Origin: Candidatus Gastranaerophilales bacterium
Lineage (GTDB): Bacteria > Cyanobacteriota > Vampirovibrionia > Gastranaerophilales > Gastranaerophilaceae
Direction of reading: 5' to 3'
DNA: 64,000 bases
Assembly: GCA_016280955.1 (NCBI GenBank)
Contig: JAEEHV010000015.1
Location: 1-64,000, forward strand
The position numbers were made by a program, and so were the translations under genes. The notes beneath the pieces were generated by a model. The model was not told the DNA's origin, ran no database searches, and saw nothing but the letters and a program-made list of their open reading frames with translations. Shown here in pieces: positions 16,227 to 24,667 of the stretch (its first letter is position 1; every line of letters starts with the position of its first letter).

Positions 16227-17252
16227 TTAATATGTAAATTGATATGTTTGACCGTTTTTGTTTACCGTGAATTGAAGCGGTTGCGGATCATCTTTAAACT
16301 TCAAGCAAAGTATTCTCATTACAGAGTTTGCTTTTAGGTCATAGTTTTCAGGTAATGAATGAGAAAATCTTGTAGCTTCCTTAACAACCATTGCAAGTCT
16401 TACGTTGTTTGCAACAGTGAAACCAAATGACAAACCACCGGTAGCAACAGCTAACGGAACTGCTAAAGTATCAGCTACATCTAATCTATCCATATCTACA
16501 AATGTTGATGTTGTAATATCTTTTAGCGCTGCAAGTCTTTCTGAATATACTTTTTCTACTTTTATGTCGTTATTTGAATTATTTTTAACAATGTATTCAA
16601 AAGCATGAACATATTTGTTTTCTTTGTTTTTTAAACGATATTCATTAACTGTAACTGTAACATCAGCATCTGTATTATAAAATTCTTGCGAATCAATACA
16701 AGTTAAATCAATCGGATCTGTATCCTCTGAATAAGGAATAGCAGAAGTTTTTTCATTTCCTTTTGAAAGTTTATCATTAATTTTACTCATACCTTTTTTA
16801 AGCGGTTTTAAACCGTCAGGAAGAGTAAATAAACCGTCTAAAGCACCGGATCTTGCATAATCTATAAAATCAAACTTGTATTCTTTATAAGCTTCTTTGT
16901 CCTCAAGTGTTTCAAATGTGTAATTTTGACTTTTAAAGAACTGTGTAACATCGTTATCATCTTTGTCATATTCTTCATCTGTTACAATATATACATCCGT
17001 ATCATGCAATGCAGGGTAGAATTTCATATAATAGTGTCCGTCATCGTATGTTGCATAATATGCATTTCCTGCAAGCTTTTTAACCTCGACTTCTCTGCTT
17101 AAAATATTATCGACAACAGGCACAACCGTTCTTATATTTTGGTTTTTTATTCTGTATGCGTGATAATCTTTAATCATTCCGGCTGCATCTGCAGTTGCCG
17201 AGAATAATACAAGTAGTGATACTACAAAAAGACCTTTTAGAATTTTTTTCAT
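16227..17252 (-). CDS. Exported protein of unknown function
   Basis: A 341-residue protein with a clear signal peptide: MKK, hydrophobic LFVVSLLVLFSA, cleavage expected after ADA near residue 23. The mature part is mixed alpha/beta. One segment reads RTVVPVVDNILSREVEVKKLAGNAYYATYDDGHYYMKFYP, and a later one has an immunoglobulin-like feel (VTVNEYRLKNKENKYVHAFEYIVKNNSNNDIKVEKVY). Near residues 260-285 lies a Gly/Ala-rich hydrophobic stretch (AVPLAVATGGLSFGFTVANNV). I do not recognise the family. AGGAG lies about ten bases before the ATG. It has its own terminator and converges on the AI-2E-family gene. Confidence 0.75.
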   Translation of the reverse strand: MKKILKGLFVVSLLVLFSATADAAGMIKDYHAYRIKNQNIRTVVPVVDNILSREVEVKKLAGNAYYATYDDGHYYMKFYPALHDTDVYIVTDEEYDKDDNDVTQFFKSQNYTFETLEDKEAYKEYKFDFIDYARSGALDGLFTLPDGLKPLKKGMSKINDKLSKGNEKTSAIPYSEDTDPIDLTCIDSQEFYNTDADVTVTVNEYRLKNKENKYVHAFEYIVKNNSNNDIKVEKVYSERLAALKDITTSTFVDMDRLDVADTLAVPLAVATGGLSFGFTVANNVRLAMVVKEATRFSHSLPENYDLKANSVMRILCLKFKDDPQPLQFTVNKNGQTYQFTY

Positions 17253-17400
17253 ATAGATATTTCTCCTTTCTCAATAATCAAACACTTTCTTTTTTTCTTT
17301 TGTGTTTTTTAATATAATCCACCTATTACTTCTTAAAATAATATTAGTAATTATATACTAAAAATTAGCGCTATTCAATTATTATTTAAAAATAAAAAAA

Positions 17401-17818
17401 AGAATAAAGCAGCTCATAAGCCGTGTTCTGTTTCTCTGATTTTAAATCAGGGGGCATAATACCCCGATAATCATCTGTCTGGTATTGAAATTGCTTTCAA
17501 TCTCTAGCGATTTTTCCGGACTCGGCGGACACCTCAAACGTCCGATTCAATCTTGCATCCGCTCGGGGGTTGCCTGGCATATACTTCTCAGCATATCCGG
17601 TGAGCTCTTACCTCACCTTTGCACCATCGCCTGTGAGTGTTGTCAGGCTGTATGCCTGACATACATTATTCCATCGGCAGTCTTTTGGGTTAATGATTAA
17701 CCCCTTTCTGTGGTCCGATCCACCGGCTCACACCGTCCGGAGTTTCTCCGGCGAGCTGTCCTTGGATGCACGGACTTTCCTCACCCTATGGGTGCGATTA
17801 TCCGGCTGCTTTATTCTT
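17401..17818 (-). ncRNA. rnpB: RNase P RNA, bacterial class A
   Basis: Catalytic RNA that trims tRNA 5' ends. On the minus strand the hallmark GAGGAAAGTCCGTGC follows the 5' end, and the 3' end carries ACAGAACACGGCTTATGAGC. The two ends are fully complementary over 14 bases (AAGAATAAAGCAGC with GCTGCTTTATTCTT), forming helix P1 and fixing the boundaries. Interior P-helices such as GTCAGGCATACAGCCTGAC are visible. At about 418 bases it fits a class A molecule. ORFs called across it are fortuitous. Confidence 0.95.
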
Positions 17819-17824
17819 AAATTA

Positions 17825-17853
17825 ATTATACATTGAAACAACTGTTTTCTCAA
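17825..17853 (-). promoter_or_regulatory. rnpB promoter
   Basis: Minus-strand TTGAGA (17853-17848), a 17-base spacer and TATAAT (17830-17825). The expected start is near 17818-17819, which agrees with the P1 end of the RNA. Confidence 0.75.
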
Positions 17854-17905
17854 TTCCAATATATCCAATAATTAAGAAATAATAAACATTACCCTGAAAT
17901 CCGAT

Positions 17906-17933
17906 TTGATAACTTATAATTATTATATATAAT
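17906..17933 (+). promoter_or_regulatory. grpE promoter
   Basis: TTGATA, a 16-base spacer and TATAAT, ending 20 bases before the grpE ATG. No CIRCE inverted repeat is present nearby. Confidence 0.45.
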
Positions 17934-17953
17934 TGTAGTTAGAGGAGAAAATT

Positions 17954-18598
17954 ATGGAAAACCCATTCAAAAATGCTTTTAAAACAGCTGAAAATAAAGC
18001 AGATGAACAAACTGTAACAGAAGAAAATGTGCAGGATTCAAATGAAAATCCCGAAGAAACTACGGAAGAAAAAAATCCGGAAACTGATGTTACCATAGAT
18101 GAAGAACAAAAAACAGAAGAAACTGCAGATAATACAACAGAGCAAACAGAAACAAATCCGCTTCAGGAAAAATATGATACTCTGAATAACCAATATATAA
18201 GACTTGCTGCAGATTTTGATAATTACAGGAAACGTAATGAACAAGAGCGGGAAGCCCTTCTCAAATACGGGGCAGAAAGTACTCTGAAAAAAATGCTTGA
18301 AGTAATAGACAATTTTGAACGCGGACTTAAAGCAATCGAAACTGTAGATGACTGCGAAAAAGTAAAAGAATGCTATAATTTGGCATATAAAAACTTTACG
18401 GAAGCTCTCACTAAAGCAGGATTAGAAACAATAAAAGCGGAAGGTGAAGTTTTTGATCCAAACTTTCATGAGGCAGTAATGCAGACTCCGACATCTGACA
18501 AACCGGAAAACACAATTATAGCTGAATTACAAAAGGGATATAAACTTGGAGATAAGGTACTAAGACCTACTCTGGTAAATGTAGCAACAGAAGGCTAA
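17954..18598 (+). CDS. grpE: Nucleotide exchange factor GrpE
   Basis: Cytosolic DnaK cochaperone that releases ADP. The protein has 214 residues. The first ~75 residues are very acidic and low complexity (Glu/Thr-rich), a common GrpE extension. The long dimerising helix follows with the signature YIRLAADFDNYRKRNEQE. The C-terminal beta domain contains FDPNFHEAVMQTPTSD and ends in GYKLGDKVLRPTLVNVA, all typical. GAGGAG lies seven bases before the ATG. dnaJ follows 54 bases downstream, giving a grpE-dnaJ pair; dnaK is not in the window. No CIRCE element is visible, so the heat-shock control is unclear. Confidence 0.95.
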   Translation: MENPFKNAFKTAENKADEQTVTEENVQDSNENPEETTEEKNPETDVTIDEEQKTEETADNTTEQTETNPLQEKYDTLNNQYIRLAADFDNYRKRNEQEREALLKYGAESTLKKMLEVIDNFERGLKAIETVDDCEKVKECYNLAYKNFTEALTKAGLETIKAEGEVFDPNFHEAVMQTPTSDKPENTIIAELQKGYKLGDKVLRPTLVNVATEG

Positions 18599-18652
18599 AA
18601 TAATTTACCGGATAAAAACTTTGCATTTAAGATTAAAGGGAAATGAATAGCA

Positions 18653-19780
18653 ATGAGTGATTATTATGAAATATTAGGTATAGACAGAAATGCAACTAAA
18701 GATGAAATAAAAAGTGCATTCAGAAAAATGGCACGCAAATGGCATCCGGATGTCAATAAATCACCTGAAGCAGAAGCTAAATTCAAAGAATTAGGCAAGG
18801 CTTATGAAACCTTAATGGATGATGATAAACGTGCTACCTACGACCGCTTTGGTGAAGACGGTTTAAGAGATGCCGGTTTTAATACTCAGGGACCGTTTGC
18901 AAGCGGCTTTGGCGATTTGGAAGAAGTATTTAATTCTTTCTTTGGCGGTTTTGGCTTTGGCGGAGGCGGCAGAACTCAGGATCCTAATGCACCACAAAGA
19001 GGCGACGATTTAAGATTAGATATTAATCTTGATTTTGAAGAAGCTGTTTTCGGATTAACCAGAGAGGTTAAAATTGACCATCTTGAAGAATGCCCGACAT
19101 GTCACGGAAGCGGCGCAAAAGCAGGCTCCAAACCCGAAACCTGCAAAGCCTGCGGAGGACAGGGAAGAATACAGCAAACAACCAGAACTGTTTTGGGACA
19201 TTTTACTCAAATAGTAACCTGCCCGCATTGTCACGGAAAAGGAACTGTTATTTCAAACCCTTGTCCTGATTGTAAGGGACAGGGAAGAAAAAATGTAGAA
19301 AAGAAAATAGAAGTTAAAATCCCGGCAGGTGTTGATAACGGTTCAAAAATGCGATTGTCACATGAAGGAGATGCCGGAATAAACGGCGGTGTAGCCGGAG
19401 ATTTATACATTGTAATTCACGTTAATCCTTCTCCTTATTATCAACGTGACGGAGTTAACGTTATAACCAAACTCGAATTAACACCGGATCAGGCTGTTTT
19501 GGGAGATTATGTCAAAATCAAAACTTTAGACGGAGAAAAAGATGTTGCAATACCTGCCGGTATTCAGCACGGAGAGATTGTCAAAGTCAGAGGTTCCGGA
19601 ATTCCGAGTCTTTCAAAACCAAATTACAGAGGAGATCATATTGTTGTAGTTTCAATTAAAATACCGACACACATCTCCAATGATGAAAAAGTTTTATATT
19701 CAAAACTTTATGAAATACGTTCGGGCAAAAAAAGCGGTCAGACATCAACAAAAGACCGTATTAAAGGTATGTTCAAATAG
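18653..19780 (+). CDS. dnaJ: Chaperone DnaJ (type I Hsp40)
   Basis: Stimulates DnaK ATPase and delivers unfolded clients. All type I parts are present in the 375 residues. The J domain (1-70) has HPD at 31-33. A Gly/Phe-rich linker (about 78-110, FGGFGFGGGG) follows. Four zinc-binding CxxCxGxG repeats (CPTCHGSG, CKACGGQG, CPHCHGKG, CPDCKGQG) span about 146-210, and the client-binding C-terminal domains follow (PAGVDNGSKMRL; KTLDGEKDVAIPAGIQHGE). It is full length, 54 bases after grpE in the same orientation and presumably cotranscribed. Confidence 0.96.
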   Translation: MSDYYEILGIDRNATKDEIKSAFRKMARKWHPDVNKSPEAEAKFKELGKAYETLMDDDKRATYDRFGEDGLRDAGFNTQGPFASGFGDLEEVFNSFFGGFGFGGGGRTQDPNAPQRGDDLRLDINLDFEEAVFGLTREVKIDHLEECPTCHGSGAKAGSKPETCKACGGQGRIQQTTRTVLGHFTQIVTCPHCHGKGTVISNPCPDCKGQGRKNVEKKIEVKIPAGVDNGSKMRLSHEGDAGINGGVAGDLYIVIHVNPSPYYQRDGVNVITKLELTPDQAVLGDYVKIKTLDGEKDVAIPAGIQHGEIVKVRGSGIPSLSKPNYRGDHIVVVSIKIPTHISNDEKVLYSKLYEIRSGKKSGQTSTKDRIKGMFK

Positions 19781-19841
19781 TTACACCTCATGAAACTATT
19801 TATGTTCATGATATAATTATTGAAAAGAGGAAGGTAAAGAC

Positions 19842-20846
19842 ATGAGTTTAGATGTATATTTAGGGATTGATGTCGGTTCAGTAACAACCAAGCTGGCACT
19901 TGTCGATGAAAAAGGAAAATATATTGATTCATATATGCTGAAAACCGCAGGAAAACCTGTTGATGCAGTACAAGACGGTCTCAGACATATTATACAACAG
20001 GCACTTTGCGATTATTCCGTTCAGGGTGTCGGAACAACAGGTTCCGGAAGAAACTTAGCAGGAGCACTGGTTGGTGCTGATGTTATAAAAAATGAAATCA
20101 CCGCACACGCAGTTGCTGCAAGCACAAATATTCCGGGTGTTCAAACAATACTTGAAATCGGCGGACAAGATAGTAAGATTATTATATTGCGTGACGGTAT
20201 TGTTACGGATTTTGCAATGAATACGGTCTGTGCAGCCGGCACGGGAAGTTTTCTTGACCATCAGGCACAGCGTCTGAATGTACCTATTGAAAAATTCGGA
20301 GAAACTGCTCTGCGTTCCGATAATCCGGCACGTATCGCCGGAAGATGCGGAGTTTTTGCAGAATCTGACCTTATTCACAAACAACAGTTGGGATATCCGG
20401 TTGAAGATTTATTGTATGGACTTTGCCAAGCTTTGGTTCGTAACTATTTAAGCAATTTGGCTCTCGGTAAAGAACTTCTTCCTGTATTCTCTTTCCAGGG
20501 TGGTGTTGCTTCTAACACAGGTATGGTTAAAGCTTTTGAAGAAGCATTAAATGCCAAAGTTGTAGTTCCTGAACATCACCAAACAATGGGAGCTATAGGT
20601 GCGGCATTGCTTGCTATGGAAAATCACCAATATACTGAAGTTCCGACGAAATTTAAAGGTTGGGAAGTCGGTAACATGAACTTCCAATCTGTAACATGTC
20701 AATGTACAGGTTGTTCAAACAACTGTGAAGTTATTACAATTCTTGAAGGTTCGGAACCTGTTGGACATGTTCAAAAGATAGGAGATATCAAGGGTAATAT
20801 CATAGCTCGCTGGGGCGGCACTTGCGGCAGATGGGATGTAGGATAA
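19842..20846 (+). CDS. BadF/BcrA-type acyl-CoA dehydratase activase (ASKHA ATPase)
   Basis: ATPase of the 2-hydroxyacyl-CoA dehydratase activator family, which injects an electron into the dehydratase at the cost of ATP. It has 334 residues. The phosphate-1 motif is GIDVGSVTTKLALVD at the N-terminus. GGQDSKIIILRDG, CAAGTGSFLDHQ and GRCGVFAESDLIH follow, with cysteines expected to hold the bridging [4Fe-4S] cluster. The C-terminus adds a cysteine-rich segment (CQCTGCSNNCE, ending GGTCGRWDVG), as in the fused CoA-enzyme activases. The partner dehydratase subunits are not in the window, so its client is unknown. An AGAGGAAGG ribosome site precedes the ATG. Confidence 0.85.
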   Translation: MSLDVYLGIDVGSVTTKLALVDEKGKYIDSYMLKTAGKPVDAVQDGLRHIIQQALCDYSVQGVGTTGSGRNLAGALVGADVIKNEITAHAVAASTNIPGVQTILEIGGQDSKIIILRDGIVTDFAMNTVCAAGTGSFLDHQAQRLNVPIEKFGETALRSDNPARIAGRCGVFAESDLIHKQQLGYPVEDLLYGLCQALVRNYLSNLALGKELLPVFSFQGGVASNTGMVKAFEEALNAKVVVPEHHQTMGAIGAALLAMENHQYTEVPTKFKGWEVGNMNFQSVTCQCTGCSNNCEVITILEGSEPVGHVQKIGDIKGNIIARWGGTCGRWDVG

Positions 20847-20847
20847 A

Positions 20848-21861
20848 CTATTCAAAATATTTTTTGTTTAAACTATCCCTTATTTTATTAAAATTTCTGT
20901 CGTATTTTACAGCAGTTGATTTTTCTATTGCGTTTAGAAATGCTTTTTCTTCAATAAGCTTCGCTGAATCTTTTCGGGCAGGTACAATAAGTCCGGTCGA
21001 AGTAAAATAATCAATACTTTGCTTTGAAGCAAGAAATTCGGCAAATTTTATTGCTTCAGCCTTGTGTTTTGATTGTTTTGAGATTGCCCAGCCTGATGAA
21101 TCTGCTGATACGGTTCCGGGGAAATTTACAACTCCAAACGGAAATTCTGCGGTTTCTTTAAGCTTCGGATACATCCATCTGCCGGAAATATACAAAGCAA
21201 GTTTCCCTTCGGTAAACATCTGTGCTAATGTAAGACTTCCGATATCAGCAGGTGTCGGAGCATATTTTCCCTCAATGCTTTTATAAAACTCCATTCCTTT
21301 ATCAAACCCCAGTGTCAGAGTATATGGACTTGCCATATATATATCACGTTCATAGCTGACACCCCAGTGATTTTTATCCGTTGTTTTTTCAATAAGACTG
21401 ATAAAATCATCAAATGTCCAATCCGGATTGATATTGCCTGTTATATTTTTATTGTAATATACGACAAAATTTGAAATATCCCTCGGAATTGCCAACAGCT
21501 TATTTTCATACGTCATAGCCTCCGTACTTTGGGGATAATATTCACCGGTATTAATGTATGAACTGAGGTCTTCAAGATGATTTGCATATACAGGCAAATA
21601 CAGATTATTTATAAAAATAACATCCGGAGCTGTTGAAGAAGCAAAAAGCAAATGCAGTTTCTGAAAATAATTTTGCGGAATATGCAAAAAGTTTATTTTA
21701 ACCTTCGGATGTTCCTTTTCATATTCGGAAATAAGGGTATTAATTATTTTTGTTTCAGTAATTGAACCCCAGGAAGAAAATGTAACTTCTTCACGGGAAT
21801 CTCTTGTACATGCACAAAGCAAAAGAGAGATAAAAATAAAAGCAACAACCTTTTTTAGCAT
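20848..21861 (-). CDS. Extracellular solute-binding protein family 1 (lipoprotein)
   Basis: Periplasmic substrate-binding component of a carbohydrate-type ABC importer. The 337 residues begin with a lipoprotein signal (FIFISLLLCAC, lipid on Cys18). The family 1 core follows: TFSSWGSITETKIINTLISEYEKEHPKVKINFLHIP, then SSTAPDVIFINNLYLPVYAN, and a late SGWAISKQSKHKAEAIKFAEFLAS. No permease or ATPase genes lie nearby, so it is an orphan binding protein here. Its ATG overlaps the end of the upstream 893-residue membrane protein gene by seven bases, implying translational coupling. Its stop faces the BadF gene two bases away. Confidence 0.88.
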   Translation of the reverse strand: MLKKVVAFIFISLLLCACTRDSREEVTFSSWGSITETKIINTLISEYEKEHPKVKINFLHIPQNYFQKLHLLFASSTAPDVIFINNLYLPVYANHLEDLSSYINTGEYYPQSTEAMTYENKLLAIPRDISNFVVYYNKNITGNINPDWTFDDFISLIEKTTDKNHWGVSYERDIYMASPYTLTLGFDKGMEFYKSIEGKYAPTPADIGSLTLAQMFTEGKLALYISGRWMYPKLKETAEFPFGVVNFPGTVSADSSGWAISKQSKHKAEAIKFAEFLASKQSIDYFTSTGLIVPARKDSAKLIEEKAFLNAIEKSTAVKYDRNFNKIRDSLNKKYFE

Positions 21862-24536
21862 AAATTCATTACCAAACTCATACTATCTGAAACAAGCTGC
21901 ATAAGGAACTTGTGCGTACTAACCTTTACCATATACTGTGCTGAACCATCGGTCTTATTACCATTAATTCTTACCTGCATATTTTCGGATTTCAGTTCAT
22001 CATAATCATTTAATTTATATAATTTATCTTTTATGAATCCAAAAACAGTATATCCGTTTTGACTTTTAGTCAGATAGCAGCCTATGTCATTTTCACATAT
22101 TGCTACTTTTACAACTTTATATGAAACTCCGTCATAAATACAGCTTTGCGGATAACTGGGAATAGCATCTGATTTTGATTCAGGCATTGTATCTGCCGGT
22201 TTTGTATATTTTTTTTGAGTCTCGTTAGCATTAATATCTTTAACTATGGTTTCAGTCTTGTTAGAAACTTCTTGCGGCTGTTCTTGCACAGGGGCATATG
22301 CTGCAATTATCTCTTGTGCATTAAGTGTTTTTTCAGGTTTTTGTCTTGGAACATAATTTTTATTCTGTAATTCTGCTGTCGGAGGCTCTTCCGGTAATAA
22401 TTCAAATTCTTCAAAATTTTCCTGAGTCTCGGAAGCAATCATCTTATCTAAATCTAAAATTTGATTTTCTTCATCATAAAACGGTTTAAACGTAACATTC
22501 GTTATACTGTTCAGCAAAGCCTGCTCATCAGCGACAGCATTTGGTGCTTTTGCATCTTCATATTTTTCCGGATTAGCTTTTACATCTTCTAAATCCGGGA
22601 GTTCCGTTCCCACATTTAAAGTCTGAACTTCATAACCGGATTCAGATATGGGAGGAAAGTCTGAAGGACGAAATGCGTTTGGATCTTTTCTGTTAGCTTC
22701 TGATGACAAATTAAGCATTTCTTTATCAACGGACAATTTTGTATATTCGTATCCTTCGCTGAAATAAACAACCTGAGGTTTAGCTTCCGAACGAATACGT
22801 TTATTACCGTATTTTTTTAGTTCTTTTGAAAGATCCGGCAGCAAATCTTTAACACCAAGAATTTTTATTTCCGATGTCTTATGAGGTTGAGCATCTTTCT
22901 TTGAAAGTTCTTCCAACATTTCTTTTGTACGTATAGGATTTGTATGTAAGTTTTTGACAAAATCTTCATCCAATTCTACGCTCATAAGTTTTTGAAGTGC
23001 CGATACATCTTCTTCCGTAAAAGTAATTTTTTGTTTGACAAAATATGTTGAAATAAAATTTTCCAGTTGTTGTTCTTTTGTCGGAGCATTTTTCTTTTCT
23101 TCGAGCAAACGCATATATTCATGATACGTTTGTATCATATCTTCAGTTAATTCTATTGACATAAGAGAATCAATTTTTTCAGCATCCGCATCAGAAAAAA
23201 CAATGTTATTATCATTTATGCATTGTTCAAATAATTCTTCATCAAAAGGATGCTCTTCAGGAATTTCATCCACCTGTACCGTTTGAGGTTCAGGATGTTC
23301 GTCCTCAGGAATCACATCAAATTCACTTAAAATATCATAGTGGTCTTCATCCGCAGCTTCCTGATTATTGTTTTCTTCAGATTCTTGTTCTTCATCTATA
23401 GAAAAACTGTTCAGAAAATCATCTAAATCATCATTATTTTCGTCAACATCTTCCTGAACCGGAGCTTCAGGTATTTCAGTATCATTACCACTATTAACCG
23501 CCTCTGAATATAGTGCATCCAAATCTATAATATTTTTCTGTTCATCATCATCCGAATTATACGAATCATTGCTGTTATATGTTTCCGTATAATCAGCCGT
23601 TGGTTCGGGCATCGGCATCGGTTTTTTTATTGTATTTTGAGGCTTTCTGATATTTCTAATTTCTGTTTTCTTATCATCGGTGTCAAAATCATATTTTGCC
23701 TGTTCTCCGATTACGGCAGCCATTCTTTCTTTACTTACAAAATATACTATAATAATCAGCAATACAATAAGCAGAAAACCTGTCATAGCCATTAGTCTTG
23801 CCATCGGCTCCGAATCGGAAACATTTGTTTTTTTATAATTAATGTCTACGGCATCTTTTGAAGTTTCATACCGGTCTGCAGAAGGGCTCTTTGTTGTATT
23901 TTTGTCAGCATAAGAATTATTTGTATTATATGATTCCGGGGCATAATTTTGAGTATAATTCTGCGTCGTATTTTCAGCATAATTAGCAATCGGCGGCTGT
24001 GTAATCTGATTGGATACAGTTTTTTTTGTTTTGGGTTCATCATCATCCCAATAGCTTTTTTTCTTTTGAGGCACAACTTTTGTAGCTGCGTTCCCTTTTG
24101 AATCAGCTATACTGTTATCTGAAAGCATCTTTACATCTTTTTGAGCACTGGGAAGAAATATTGCAGTTTTAACTTCCAAAAAAACATTATCAGCCGTTTC
24201 AACAATAATTTTTGTTTTACCTTTAGCTTCCACTGTATATGGAGTTGTAGATACATTAACACTTTTTATTTTAGTACCGTAATTTACCCCCGAAGGGTTA
24301 AAATCTGAGCTTGTTTCCATAAGTTCTATTTCATAAATATTATTGCCGGTTTTGTTAACGGACATAGGTGTATCATACTGTCTTTCCGTATAAACAGTTA
24401 AGATACTATTATTCTGACTTGTGGTAAAATCCAGCCCCTTAACTGCATTTCGGTAATAATTTTCTCCGAAAGCTCCCAGAACAGTCATTACAGATGCCAA
24501 ACTTATTGCAATTAATTTTTTCTTATACTGCCTCAT
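21855..24536 (-). CDS. Large acidic single-pass membrane protein, unknown function
   Basis: An 893-residue protein. The N-terminal signal or anchor (LIAISLASVMTVLGAFG) is followed by about 130 residues of beta-rich sequence with an AMIN-like flavour (NNIYEIELMETSSDFNPSG...KIKSVNVSTTPYTVEAKGKTKIIVETADNVFLEV). Next comes an Asn/Thr-rich linker and a strong transmembrane helix near 247-266 (MTGFLLIVLLIIIVYFVSKE). The following ~550 residues are very acidic and mostly disordered, with repeated helical segments of the form FSDADAEKIDSLMSIELTEDMIQ / FTEEDVSALQKLMSVELDEDFVK. A small folded C-terminal domain starts near PQSCIYDGVSYKVVKVA. It overlaps the lipoprotein gene, so the two products are probably functionally linked. 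No family is recognised. Confidence 0.75.
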   Translation of the reverse strand: MRQYKKKLIAISLASVMTVLGAFGENYYRNAVKGLDFTTSQNNSILTVYTERQYDTPMSVNKTGNNIYEIELMETSSDFNPSGVNYGTKIKSVNVSTTPYTVEAKGKTKIIVETADNVFLEVKTAIFLPSAQKDVKMLSDNSIADSKGNAATKVVPQKKKSYWDDDEPKTKKTVSNQITQPPIANYAENTTQNYTQNYAPESYNTNNSYADKNTTKSPSADRYETSKDAVDINYKKTNVSDSEPMARLMAMTGFLLIVLLIIIVYFVSKERMAAVIGEQAKYDFDTDDKKTEIRNIRKPQNTIKKPMPMPEPTADYTETYNSNDSYNSDDDEQKNIIDLDALYSEAVNSGNDTEIPEAPVQEDVDENNDDLDDFLNSFSIDEEQESEENNNQEAADEDHYDILSEFDVIPEDEHPEPQTVQVDEIPEEHPFDEELFEQCINDNNIVFSDADAEKIDSLMSIELTEDMIQTYHEYMRLLEEKKNAPTKEQQLENFISTYFVKQKITFTEEDVSALQKLMSVELDEDFVKNLHTNPIRTKEMLEELSKKDAQPHKTSEIKILGVKDLLPDLSKELKKYGNKRIRSEAKPQVVYFSEGYEYTKLSVDKEMLNLSSEANRKDPNAFRPSDFPPISESGYEVQTLNVGTELPDLEDVKANPEKYEDAKAPNAVADEQALLNSITNVTFKPFYDEENQILDLDKMIASETQENFEEFELLPEEPPTAELQNKNYVPRQKPEKTLNAQEIIAAYAPVQEQPQEVSNKTETIVKDINANETQKKYTKPADTMPESKSDAIPSYPQSCIYDGVSYKVVKVAICENDIGCYLTKSQNGYTVFGFIKDKLYKLNDYDELKSENMQVRINGNKTDGSAQYMVKVSTHKFLMQLVSDSMSLVMNLC

Positions 24537-24667
24537 ACTTTGTATTCTAGCATAATATCGCTAATCGTACTATACATTATTTATATTAGTTAATTGGCAA
24601 AAAATATTTTTTTCGTGTATTATACTATTTAGTAAATGTTAACCTTGTTTGGCTAAAGGAAGAAAAA

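Noticed and set aside
17485-17700. 71-aa ORF
   Set aside because: It lies inside rnpB.
17819-17953. CIRCE heat-shock operator before grpE
   Set aside because: No TTAGCACTC-N9-GAGTGCTAA inverted repeat is present.
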